DNA from: JBFHES01 sp041584015
Lineage (GTDB): Bacteria; Bacteroidota; Bacteroidia; Bacteroidales; M50B96
Length of the DNA: 9,937 nucleotides
Reading direction: 5' to 3'
NCBI GenBank assembly: GCA_041584015.1
Contig: JBFHES010000180.1
Span: 1 to 9,937 of the forward strand
Position 1 is the first letter of the stretch, and the number at the start of each line of letters is the position of its first letter. The position numbers were made by a program, and so were the translations under genes. Below, one piece after another: positions 1 through 6,738 of this stretch. Below the pieces are notes generated by a model. That model was not told the origin of the DNA, made no database searches, and saw nothing but the letters and a program-made list of their open reading frames with translations.

Positions 1-7
1 ACTTACA

Positions 8-88
8 ATCGAATAGGTGGCTGACGACCAAATGATCGCCAGTGCACCTTTCACACCACTGTGCGTGCGGGTCTCGTATACAGCGGTT
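8..88 (-). ncRNA. Group II intron 3' end: domains V and VI (remnant)
   Basis: Read on the minus strand, 87-55 folds as a domain V-like hairpin: an outer 8-bp helix (87-80 with 62-55, one G-U pair), a two-base CG bulge at 65-64, and a short inner helix with a small loop. Two A-C mismatches (79/63 and 77/67) suggest decay of the ribozyme. Next, 49-15 folds as domain VI: an outer 5-bp helix (49-45 with 19-15) and an inner 9-bp helix (42-34 with 29-21). It is followed by an unpaired A at 14, seven bases from a terminal AT at 9-8, which fits the branch-point adenosine and the AY 3' end of group II introns. The reverse-transcriptase remnant reads into domain V, as in many bacterial introns. Bases 1-7 would be the 3' flank. 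No domains I-III are visible, so it cannot self-splice. Confidence 0.8.
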
Positions 89-390
89 CGTTAAGTTGTG
101 GGGAAGTTCGTTTGTAAATGTCGAGAATTGATTCATAGCCCCGCTTTGATAAGCGAGCCAGCCTAATTGTTGTTCCAAGAAACAACGTTCTACGAAGTCA
201 ATCGGACTTTGGGCAACCGCCCAACCGCGCATCCGTGACCTACACCAAGCATAGGCTTGCCCCTGTTCAATTCCCAATCGGATAAGATTTTTCCTTTTCC
301 TTTCGAGCTTTTTCCAGTGATGCCAAATGCAATACCTGAGTCTGTTGCGTATCCAACCATCGAGATCGACCGTAGACTTCCTTTAATTAG
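51..390 (-). pseudogene. Group II intron reverse transcriptase/maturase, C-terminal fragment, frameshifted
   Basis: The minus-strand translation gives the maturase end of a group II intron-encoded reverse transcriptase in three frame segments. The longest reads DGWIRNRLRYCIWHHWKK, then NLIRLGIEQGQAYAWCR, then WAVAQSPI. It is followed by 20 extra bases (180-199) that shift the frame. The next segment contains RLSKRGYESILDIYKRTSPQ and ends NEPLYTRPARTVV with a TGA at 51-53 inside domain V, the usual end for this intron class. A second lesion is two extra bases at 362-363. Upstream of these, a segment KGSLRSI still resembles the family, but similarity stops at about 385-390 after an in-frame stop. 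The catalytic polymerase domain with its YADD box is absent. This is a dead, 5'-truncated copy. The exact left limit of similarity is judged by eye. Confidence 0.8.
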
Positions 391-544
391 CTACACCTTA
401 CTAAATGGAGTAAAAGCAGTAATTCCATCTGCAACTGAATCAATTGCCTATGTAGAGATGATATTGAGTGTTCCTATGGCCATAGCAGAGTTGGGTTTAG
501 CAGGTATATTAATCCGGAAAGGCTTTAAAAAATGTAAAGAATAA
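391..544 (+). pseudogene. Possible C-terminal fragment of a small membrane protein
   Basis: Past the intron remnant the plus strand stays open to a TAA at 542-544. It encodes about 50 residues ending in a hydrophobic stretch (YVEMILSVPMAIAELGLAGI) followed by a basic tail (RKGFKKCKE). A membrane helix ending shortly before a short basic C-terminus resembles the end of DUF4386-type multi-helix membrane proteins, but the match is by impression only. The same frame runs back to 257, yet that part is antisense to the reverse-transcriptase remnant and is not believable as coding. If real, this is the 3' end of a gene whose front was lost where the intron fragment now lies. Confidence 0.3.
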
Positions 545-805
545 TTAATGCTGCCAACTATAACTAATTGTTTGCACATGGAGGTTACGGCGCCGAAATC
601 AAAACCCACAAAAATATTTTCCTTGGAAGCCATATAAGTGTTGATGCTTTCAGATGCAGAAAAATATCCGAAAATCCTTATCTTGAATTTTCTAAGAGCA
701 AATTCTTTGAAGAGCTTGCTTTAATCTCGCTTTTCAGGTGCAGGATGGGTACCGATTTTAAACAAACATTTTTGAAGAGTAACATCTTACTTAAAAAACG
801 AACGA
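545..805. other. Unassigned stretch between the intron remnant and the serine hydrolase gene
   Basis: No gene is recognised here. One plus-strand frame stays open from a TTG at 568 through this stretch and on to 939, overlapping the hydrolase gene. Its translation (starting FAHGGYGAEIKTHKNIF) matches no family I know and would need a non-ATG start. The stretch should hold the promoter and leader of the hydrolase gene, but I find no convincing Bacteroidota -33/-7 pair. It could also be an intergenic repeat or a gene remnant. Confidence 0.4.
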
Positions 806-1837
806 ATGAAACCAATAAAACGAATACTAAGAATTCTATTTATAGCAGCATCCATAGGCTCCCTGTACTTTGTACCATGGATTTTGGTAAAGGCCTGGAT
901 ATTGCCATTACCCAATACGGTTCAAGAACAAGTAGATGAAGCCATTGGACATGGCTTTGATGGAATGATTATTTATATAGACGAAGCAGGAAAACCGCCA
1001 GCATTTTATACTGGTGGTTGGAAAGATAGAGAAAACAAAATACCAGCCGACCCAAAATCATTATTCAAAATTGCAAGTATCAGCAAGTTATATACTGCTG
1101 TAGCTGCTACTAAATTGGTGCATAAGAAGCGTTTGTCTTTTGAGAAAACACTCCTTGATTATCTTCCCGAACTTAGAGGTAAAATTGAGAATGCTGAAGA
1201 AATCACCTTGAGAATGATGGTGCAACATCGAAGTGGTATTCCTAATTTTACAGATAATCCCGCATATTGGGAAAACGAACAGGAAAATGGTAAAGTTGCT
1301 CTTAATTTTGCCCTCAATTTACCGGCTAGTTTTAAACCAGATAAAGGATATGAATATTCAAACACAAATTATTTATTGCTCCGCGATATTATGGATAAGG
1401 TGTTGGGTTATAGCCACCACCAATATATAAAGGAGGAAATATTGAAACCACTCGAATTAAATAACACATTTTTTTCGCTTAACGAGGTGGATTTAGAAGA
1501 TGTAATGAGTGGCTATTACGTTGGATATGATGAAGACTTCAAAGCTAATGAATATGGAATGTTAGCTACAGCAGAGGATGTGGGCACATTCTTGCGAGCC
1601 TTAAACGACGGTTCTGTTTTTGATGAAGGAGAACAGGAAATCTATCCCTATGTATATGACCATGGAGGCTTGGTTGTTGGCTATCAAAGTCTCGCAGAAT
1701 ACCACAAAGATATTGATGCAGTTGTCGTCCAATTTATTAATACAACCGATTTTAATGGATATGAATGGAACTTATCGGAAATCGTAATTAACCGTATTGT
1801 AAAAATTCTAAGAAGAAAAAAGCTGATAGTCGAGTAA
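806..1837 (+). CDS. Membrane-anchored serine hydrolase, class C beta-lactamase/PBP4* superfamily
   Basis: This is a 343-residue protein of the beta-lactamase-like serine hydrolase family (Pfam Beta-lactamase type), which includes DD-peptidases, esterases and class C enzymes. All three active-site motifs are present: SxxK as SISK at 91-94 (nucleophile S91, general base K94), YxN as YSN at 184-186, and the third motif as HGG at 286-288. The conserved MMVQHRSGIPNF stretch at 137-148 and GMLATAEDVG at 251-260 also fit. A hydrophobic segment at about 7-33 after a basic N-terminus points to export with an uncleaved anchor or a signal peptide, so the catalytic domain should be periplasmic. The ATG at 806 gives the complete anchor; no clear Shine-Dalgarno is seen, as usual for the phylum. 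Length is normal and the frame intact. The substrate cannot be deduced; true beta-lactam resistance is unlikely to be its role. It stands alone among degraded sequence. Confidence 0.88.
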   Translation: MKPIKRILRILFIAASIGSLYFVPWILVKAWILPLPNTVQEQVDEAIGHGFDGMIIYIDEAGKPPAFYTGGWKDRENKIPADPKSLFKIASISKLYTAVAATKLVHKKRLSFEKTLLDYLPELRGKIENAEEITLRMMVQHRSGIPNFTDNPAYWENEQENGKVALNFALNLPASFKPDKGYEYSNTNYLLLRDIMDKVLGYSHHQYIKEEILKPLELNNTFFSLNEVDLEDVMSGYYVGYDEDFKANEYGMLATAEDVGTFLRALNDGSVFDEGEQEIYPYVYDHGGLVVGYQSLAEYHKDIDAVVVQFINTTDFNGYEWNLSEIVINRIVKILRRKKLIVE

Positions 1838-2326
1838 TGGTATATACTTATAGTGGCGGTAGCTGGGTGCAACTTGAAAATACTATCGATGGCGAAGCGA
1901 ATGGAGATTAATCTGGCTGGTCGGTATAAGTCCAGACGATGCTGGTTCAACAGCAGCTATTGGGGCAATAGCCAATCAGGGGAATGGCCATTTATCCGGT
2001 CATGTGCGAGTTTATGGCAATCCTTCATTGGTAATTCACGAACATCTAACAGATACAGAACTTGCAGTTTACCCTACCCCCACCACAGGTAAAATCACTA
2101 TTCAGGCGGCTGGTATAAAAATCATTGAAATGATGAATCTACAAGGCGAGTTAGTATCTCATCATCAGATAAAAAACATAAATCAAGACTATGAACTTTT
2201 GCCCTTTGCTCACAAGCAAAAGGCATATATATTATCAAAGTTATAACTGATAAACAAACAATCACCCGGAAATTAATAAAAACTAATGCAGGTTTTTCTC
2301 GCAAGATATGTATGCAAAATACCTGA
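1837..2326 (+). pseudogene. Remnant of a type IX-secreted FG-GAP-like/propeller protein with Por sorting domain
   Basis: Three frame segments together give the end of a large secreted protein. Segment one (from 1837) reads VYTYSGGSWVQLENTIDGEA and hits a TAA at 1909-1911. After a frame change near 1924-1926 the text continues with SPDDAGSTAAIGAIANQGNG and GHVRVYGN, the typical repeat wording of Bacteroidota FG-GAP-like propeller proteins. It then runs into a type IX secretion C-terminal sorting domain (LAVYPTPTTGKITIQAAGIK, then MMNLQGELV). A second frame change near 2215-2222 separates this from the last strand (GIYIIKVITDKQTITRKLIK), with a stop at 2324-2326. One stop and two frameshifts plus a missing front make it a pseudogene. 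Its first readable codon overlaps the hydrolase stop codon (TAATG at 1835-1839), which looks like a deletion junction rather than a real start. Confidence 0.8.
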
Positions 2327-2420
2327 AAGGCGATCATGAAAACTTGTTTCAAAGAATTAAGGAAACACAATAAACGTGGTATCTCGTTAATTAAAGATTA
2401 CGGCAAGAAGAAACTCCTGA

Positions 2421-3146
2421 TTATAAAAACTTCTTCTTCACAAAGTCATCAAACCCGGACTTATTCTGCTTGCTGATTGGAATTCTTTTATCACCAAATA
2501 TAATTCGGTCGCGCTCAATGGTTTTAATTTTATTTAATGAGACAATAAAGGAACGGTGCACGCGCATGAACTTCTCTGAAGGAAGTTTTTCTTCCAAGGA
2601 TTTCATGGTTGAATGAAAAACGATAGATTTTGAAGCCCCATCAACATAAAGTTTTACATAATCCTTTAATCCCTCAAAGTATAGAATGTTGTCAAATTCG
2701 ATTCGATGAATTTGATAATCAGCTTTTACAAACAAGTAATTATCTTCCGTATTAATTGGATTCACAACTTGCTTTGAAACTACTAAATCAAAATACTCTT
2801 TGGCGTGCTTTACCGAATTAGCGAATACAGCGTAACTAATCGGTTTTAGCAAATAATCCAGCGCATGAAGCTGAAATCCTTCCACAGCATATTTATCATA
2901 AGCTGTTGTGAAAATGACCCTGGAGTTCTTGTCTAAGGTTCTGGCAAACTCAACGCCCGATAGGTCGGGCATATTGATATCCAGAAAAATTAGCTGAACC
3001 GGGTTTTCTTGCAGAAACTCAGAAGCATCAATGGGATTATCAAAAGCTGCCAGCAATTCGAGATAAGGTATTTTTTTGATGTGCGAAACAACGATCCCCA
3101 ATGCTATGGGCTCGTCGTCAATGGCTATACAGGTAATTTTATGCAT
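2421..3146 (-). CDS. LytTR-family DNA-binding response regulator
   Basis: This 241-residue response regulator has an N-terminal CheY-like receiver and a C-terminal LytTR DNA-binding domain. In the receiver, the acidic pair D10-D11, the phospho-acceptor D56 (in FLDINMPDLSG), the switch threonines T80-T81 and K101 (in DYLLKPIS) are all present, so it should be phosphorylated normally. Residues ~135-238 form the LytTR fold, with the hallmarks YFEGLKDYVKLY, the RVHRSFIVSLNKI stretch near 195-207, and the C-terminal RIPISKQNKSGF. The length is typical for the family. Its ATG follows the histidine kinase stop codon with no gap (TAA at 3149-3147, ATG at 3146-3144), so the two are almost certainly co-transcribed and translationally coupled. 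LytTR regulators often control membrane, cell-wall or transport genes; the adjacent exporter operon is a natural target, but no binding repeats were identified. Confidence 0.93.
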   Translation of the reverse strand: MHKITCIAIDDEPIALGIVVSHIKKIPYLELLAAFDNPIDASEFLQENPVQLIFLDINMPDLSGVEFARTLDKNSRVIFTTAYDKYAVEGFQLHALDYLLKPISYAVFANSVKHAKEYFDLVVSKQVVNPINTEDNYLFVKADYQIHRIEFDNILYFEGLKDYVKLYVDGASKSIVFHSTMKSLEEKLPSEKFMRVHRSFIVSLNKIKTIERDRIIFGDKRIPISKQNKSGFDDFVKKKFL

Positions 3147-4211
3147 TTACGTAGTTTTAAAGGGCACGATTAATTGTACATGATATTCTTTATCCACAAT
3201 GTCAATATCTAATTGAAACAAGTTGCCATAAATCAAATCCAATCGCTTTTGAATATTCGCAACACCAACACCACCTTCGCTGCCCTTTTGCTCTTTCCTG
3301 GCAGGAACACTATTCGTGCACTTAAAAATTACCTTGCTATTTTCTGTTTTTAGCTGAATAGATATAAACGAAGTTTCACGATAACTTACACCATGTTTAA
3401 ATGCATTTTCGATAAATGGAATAAACAATAGTGGAGAGATTTGTCCGGCTGGAATTTTGGGTGATATGTCTACATTGAGTTTAACCTTGGGACTTAAACG
3501 CTGTTGCATCAACTCTATATATTTTAACGTAAAATCGAATTCTTTTTGCAATTCAATGGAGTCAATATTTGAATCGTAGATCAAGTAGCGCATCAAACCT
3601 GAAAGCTTTTCTACGGCTTCTTGTGCTTTGTCGCTGTCGATGGCAATAAGCCCATAAATATTGTTTAAGGCGTTAAAAAAGAAATGCGGACTGATTTGAT
3701 TTTTCAAGAAGGCCAGTTCAGAATCAACACGTGCTTTTTCAATTTCCTTTTGCTTGGATTCGGTTTTTCTGAGATGCTGAATAATGGCCATTCCACTGCT
3801 AAAACCAAAAACAATTAATAATAAAAAGAAATTATCGATGAGTTTCGGATGTAAGCCAAACCTGCTTTTGGGGTGCCTGTTACCTTCAGCAATATTATTA
3901 CCCGGGCGAAAGCTTTCGAATTGAAAAGTATCATAAAGGTATTGCGACGTAGCTAACAATAAAACAGTAAACAGGAATAAGATCACGAAGAAATAAACCT
4001 TTTTCTTGGAGAAAAAGAAGCGAGGAACAATAATCAAATAATTGACATAAAAGGCTGCTATCATAAAAGTTAATTGATAATAATAGCTATACATCCAATA
4101 GATAGCCCGGTCGTTATTGCGGTCAAAAACGAAAATGGGAAGAATAAGAAATAAGAGCAAGCCAATAAAATGAGGCAAGCCTTTTTCTATTTTATTTTTT
4201 GAAAAATTCAT
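3147..4211 (-). CDS. LytS/YehU-type sensor histidine kinase
   Basis: This 354-residue kinase of the His_kinase (LytS/YehU) family has four predicted membrane segments at about 12-29, 43-63, 72-92 and 123-145. A short coiled coil (about 148-168) follows, then the phospho-acceptor box LKNQISPHFFFNALNNIYGL with H176. The ATP-binding domain shows the N box FIPFIENAFKHG (N269) and a G box GGVGVANIQKRL at 313-324. No extracellular sensor domain is evident: the loops are short, so the signal is probably sensed in the membrane or through a partner. The loop between helices 3 and 4 (about 93-122) is the only sizeable one. It is the first gene of a two-gene unit with the LytTR regulator. The gap back to the exporter operon carries a strong hairpin, so it probably has its own promoter. 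Confidence 0.93.
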   Translation of the reverse strand: MNFSKNKIEKGLPHFIGLLLFLILPIFVFDRNNDRAIYWMYSYYYQLTFMIAAFYVNYLIIVPRFFFSKKKVYFFVILFLFTVLLLATSQYLYDTFQFESFRPGNNIAEGNRHPKSRFGLHPKLIDNFFLLLIVFGFSSGMAIIQHLRKTESKQKEIEKARVDSELAFLKNQISPHFFFNALNNIYGLIAIDSDKAQEAVEKLSGLMRYLIYDSNIDSIELQKEFDFTLKYIELMQQRLSPKVKLNVDISPKIPAGQISPLLFIPFIENAFKHGVSYRETSFISIQLKTENSKVIFKCTNSVPARKEQKGSEGGVGVANIQKRLDLIYGNLFQLDIDIVDKEYHVQLIVPFKTT

Positions 4212-4291
4212 GATACAAATTTATTCTATTTCTATCGTATTCGATGCTTGATATACAATTCTCAAAATTAAAGCAACTTTTATTATGGTTC

Positions 4292-4324
4292 TAATCCCCA
4301 ACAATACTTTTCTGTTGGGGATTA
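4292..4324 (-). terminator. Perfect 12-bp hairpin, likely terminator of the exporter operon
   Basis: The arms 4292-4303 and 4313-4324 are exact reverse complements (TAATCCCCAACA / TGTTGGGGATTA) around a 9-base loop. The hairpin starts 11 bases past the stop of the 112-residue gene and lies about 80 bases ahead of the kinase start. A pure U run does not follow on the minus strand, so termination may be partial or need a factor. An attenuator role between the two units is an alternative. Confidence 0.65.
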
Positions 4325-4335
4325 TATCTGCATTG

Positions 4336-4674
4336 TTAATTTCTTTGCTTACCATCTGGTCGGGCCGGTGGAGGAGCAAGTTTTTGTATTTTTTCAAAAC
4401 TAAAACCAGCATCATTAATTGCTTTTTCTACACCTTTACCTCCGGGGATTTTAGCATCTCTAATTGCCTCCATAATTGCTTTGGCATCTTTTGCTGACAG
4501 CGATTCGCTATCATAATCAGCTAAAATTTTGTTCACCGTTTTTATTTGCTTGGCAGTAAGCGTGTCTACTTGTTCTTGCGGTGGTTTTCTGTCAGGTCGT
4601 TCCTGAGCCATTAGCGAGTTTAAACTCATAGTTAATAAACCAACTAGAGTAATAATTAAAATTTGTTTTTTCAT
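4336..4674 (-). CDS. Small exported protein with a single LAPPP module (function unknown)
   Basis: This 112-residue protein begins with a signal peptide (MKKQILIITLVGLLTMSLNS, probable cleavage around MA/QE at 23-24), so the mature chain is about 89 residues and periplasmic or outer-surface. The mature part begins with a charged proline-containing linker (RPDRKPPQEQ), then a 68-residue helical-looking module at 36-103 ending KIQKLAPPP, and a short basic tail. The module aligns without gaps to residues 196-263 of the 660-residue protein in the same operon, with 28 of 68 identical. It starts with LTxxQ-like wording (DTLTAKQ) reminiscent of Spy/CpxP helices, and the IMEAIRDAK...GGKG and NDAGFSFEK parts are the other conserved spots. 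There are no cysteines and no lipobox. It is the last gene before the hairpin, 34 bases after the permease. No function is known to me; a soluble partner or substrate of the pump is inferred from context. Confidence 0.85.
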   Translation of the reverse strand: MKKQILIITLVGLLTMSLNSLMAQERPDRKPPQEQVDTLTAKQIKTVNKILADYDSESLSAKDAKAIMEAIRDAKIPGGKGVEKAINDAGFSFEKIQKLAPPPARPDGKQRN

Positions 4675-4708
4675 GTTTGTAAAAATTAAATGTTAATAAT
4701 AATATTTG

Positions 4709-5929
4709 TTATTCATGTCTAAGTGCTTGAATTGGATTTAGTGCCGAAGCTTTACGTGCCGGATACCAACCAAAAAACACCCCGATAAATGTGCAAAACA
4801 GGAAGGATAACATAATTGAATTGCTTGTAATTAAAACTGGCCAAGCAAGTATATTTTCAACCAGATTTGAAGCCAGAACACCTACACCAACTCCGATAAT
4901 TCCTCCAAGAATACTTAGCAACGATGCTTCTAAAAGAAACTGACGTAATATATCCCTTCCTTTACCTCCAATAGCCATTCTTAGTCCAATTTCACGGGTG
5001 CGCTCCGTAACCGACACATACATAATATTCATAATTCCAATGCCTCCCACAACAAGCGATATGGCCGCAATAGAACCGAGGAGTACCAACATCATTTCGG
5101 AAATTGAACCAAAATTGCTAATTAATTCTTCCTGTGTTCTAATTTCAAAATCATCGTCTTCAGTTTCATTCAACTTATGAGACGCCCTTAATAATGCCGT
5201 TATTTCTGTACTTGTTTCGGTTATTAAATCTTCCGATTTAGCGGAGACGACAATAGCTCGTAAATAAGTCTGTCTGAACAGCCGCTTCATAACAGTGGTA
5301 TAAGGCGCAAGGATCATATCGTCCTGATCTTGTCCAAACGTATTATCACCCTTTTCTTTCAGTGTTCCTATTATTTTAAAAGGAATATTATTAAAGCGGA
5401 TGGTTTTACCAATGGGATCTTCATCATCACTGAAAATATTTTCGATGATAGTTTGACCTACTAAACAAACCTTTGCTGCCGTTTTAATTTCCTTTGAAGT
5501 ATAAATACGCCCCGTTTCAATTTCGTATTTTTTTATATAGGAGTAATCTTCATTTCCGCTGTATATAGTTGTTGGCCAATTACTAGAACCGTAAACAATC
5601 TGGCCACTGCCGTCTACTTCGGGTGAAACAGCTTCTATTAAAGTACCGTTGTTTTCAAGGTAGGTAACATCATCTACAACCAAGGTTGGCGATGATGCCC
5701 GTCCCTGGTGAACACCTCCCTTGTTTTGGCTTGCAGGCATTACATTAATGAGGTTAGTCCCCATTGAGCTAATTGTTTCGCGAATACTGGCATTTGAACC
5801 TTGCCCAATTGCCAACATAGCAATTACGGCCGCAACCCCTATTACAATTCCTAGCATGGTTAAAAACGAACGCATTTTGTTTCGTCTTATGGCAGCTATA
5901 GCAATTTTTATCAGGTTTATCAACTTCAT
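4709..5929 (-). CDS. MacB-type ABC transporter permease
   Basis: This 406-residue permease of the MacB/FtsX family has one N-terminal membrane helix (about 20-42, after the basic IRRNKMRSF stretch), a large periplasmic MacB core domain (about 43-275), and three C-terminal helices. The helices lie at about 278-304, 335-357 and 371-391, which is the FtsX layout. The family signature between helices 2 and 3 is clear (SVTERTREIGLRMAIG, 306-321), as is the C-terminal end ARKASALNPIQALRHE. Proteins of this kind do not move substrates through the inner membrane; they couple cytoplasmic ATP hydrolysis to periplasmic substrate release through an adaptor and a TolC-like channel. The ATPase is a separate gene 10 bases upstream, unlike fused E. 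coli MacB. The length is normal and the frame intact. The substrate is unknown (drug, siderophore, peptide or lipid are all possible). Confidence 0.93.
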   Translation of the reverse strand: MKLINLIKIAIAAIRRNKMRSFLTMLGIVIGVAAVIAMLAIGQGSNASIRETISSMGTNLINVMPASQNKGGVHQGRASSPTLVVDDVTYLENNGTLIEAVSPEVDGSGQIVYGSSNWPTTIYSGNEDYSYIKKYEIETGRIYTSKEIKTAAKVCLVGQTIIENIFSDDEDPIGKTIRFNNIPFKIIGTLKEKGDNTFGQDQDDMILAPYTTVMKRLFRQTYLRAIVVSAKSEDLITETSTEITALLRASHKLNETEDDDFEIRTQEELISNFGSISEMMLVLLGSIAAISLVVGGIGIMNIMYVSVTERTREIGLRMAIGGKGRDILRQFLLEASLLSILGGIIGVGVGVLASNLVENILAWPVLITSNSIMLSFLFCTFIGVFFGWYPARKASALNPIQALRHE

Positions 5930-5939
5930 ATTCTATATC

Positions 5940-6698
5940 TTAATATTCGAACTCATATTTGTTTGCATCAATCATCTCTAGAGCGCTTGTTGCACTTTGG
6001 CGATTTTCAATAATTACATCCTTCATAATCCTTCCGTCACGAAAAACAACGTTACGTGTAGTTAAAGCCGCAATGTCAGGTTCGTGCGTTACAAAACAAA
6101 TGGTCATCCCGTTTTCGTTTAACTTTTGAAAGAGATCCATTATTTCAAATGAGGTGCGTGTATCCAGGTTACCTGTTGCCTCATCGGCAAAAATTACCAC
6201 TGGTTTATTTACTAGCGACCGGGCTATGGCAACACGTTGTTGTTGTCCTCCCGACATCTGGTTCGACAAGTGTTTCATCCTGTCTTTTAGCCCAACGGAA
6301 ATCAAAGCTTCTTCAGCCCGGTCTTTACGTTCCCTATTACTAATTAATGGGTTGTACAGCAAGGGTAACTCAACATTTTCAAGTGCTGATGTGCGCGGTA
6401 AAAGGTTGTACGATTGAAATACAAAGCCCAACTTTTGATTACGAATTGTGGCCAGTTGGTTTTTATTTAACGACTTCACATTCACGCCATCGAGAAGATA
6501 TTCACCGCTTGATGGTAAATCCAAACAGCCTAAAATATTCAGCAAAGTTGATTTGCCAGAACCACTGGTTCCCATGATAGCCACAAATTCACCTTTTTGA
6601 ACCGATAAATCTATTCCATGTAGCGCATTTATTGTTTCGTCTCCTACATAGTAGGTCTTATGCAGTTTCGTTATTGATATAATGTCCTTGTTTTCCAT
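5940..6698 (-). CDS. MacB/LolD-type ABC transporter ATPase
   Basis: This is a complete ABC ATPase of the LolD/MacB class. Numbered from the ATG at 6698 (252 residues), it has Walker A GTSGSGKST at 43-51, the Q-loop glutamine Q95 (VFQSYNLLPR), the signature MSGGQQQRVAIARSL at 148-162, Walker B VVIFADE at 167-173 followed by a D-loop GNLDT, and the H-loop H205 (FVTHEPD). The frame is open further upstream to a TTG at 6752, which would add 18 residues (MKLRNKEYIA...) and overlap the preceding gene by 14 bases. I prefer the ATG at 6698 because it starts just before the first beta strand (DIISITKLHKTY), as in relatives. The C-terminal tail after the H-loop domain (about 30 residues, ending KYEFEY) is slightly longer than the minimal family. 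It works with the permease encoded 10 bases downstream. Confidence 0.93.
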   Translation of the reverse strand: MENKDIISITKLHKTYYVGDETINALHGIDLSVQKGEFVAIMGTSGSGKSTLLNILGCLDLPSSGEYLLDGVNVKSLNKNQLATIRNQKLGFVFQSYNLLPRTSALENVELPLLYNPLISNRERKDRAEEALISVGLKDRMKHLSNQMSGGQQQRVAIARSLVNKPVVIFADEATGNLDTRTSFEIMDLFQKLNENGMTICFVTHEPDIAALTTRNVVFRDGRIMKDVIIENRQSATSALEMIDANKYEFEY

Positions 6699-6738
6699 TT
6701 GCACTTGTTTTGAGATATATTCAGCGATGTATTCTTTA

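Noticed and set aside
257..390. Plus-strand open frame starting MPLFNSQSDK as a real gene
   Set aside because: It is antisense to the reverse-transcriptase remnant; only the part after about 391 could be coding.
448..633. Minus-strand 61-residue frame as a small gene
   Set aside because: It has no family resemblance or plausible context, and it overlaps the possible membrane-protein tail on the other strand.
2336..2476. A 46-residue basic plus-strand frame (MKTCFKELRK...)
   Set aside because: Its second half is antisense to the conserved end of the LytTR regulator and it resembles no known protein.
4216..4223. Bacteroidota -7 box (TAAATTTG on the minus strand) as promoter of the kinase gene
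   Set aside because: The match to TAnnTTTG is exact, but it lies only 4 bases before the ATG and no -33 element is at proper spacing, so it is probably chance in AT-rich DNA.
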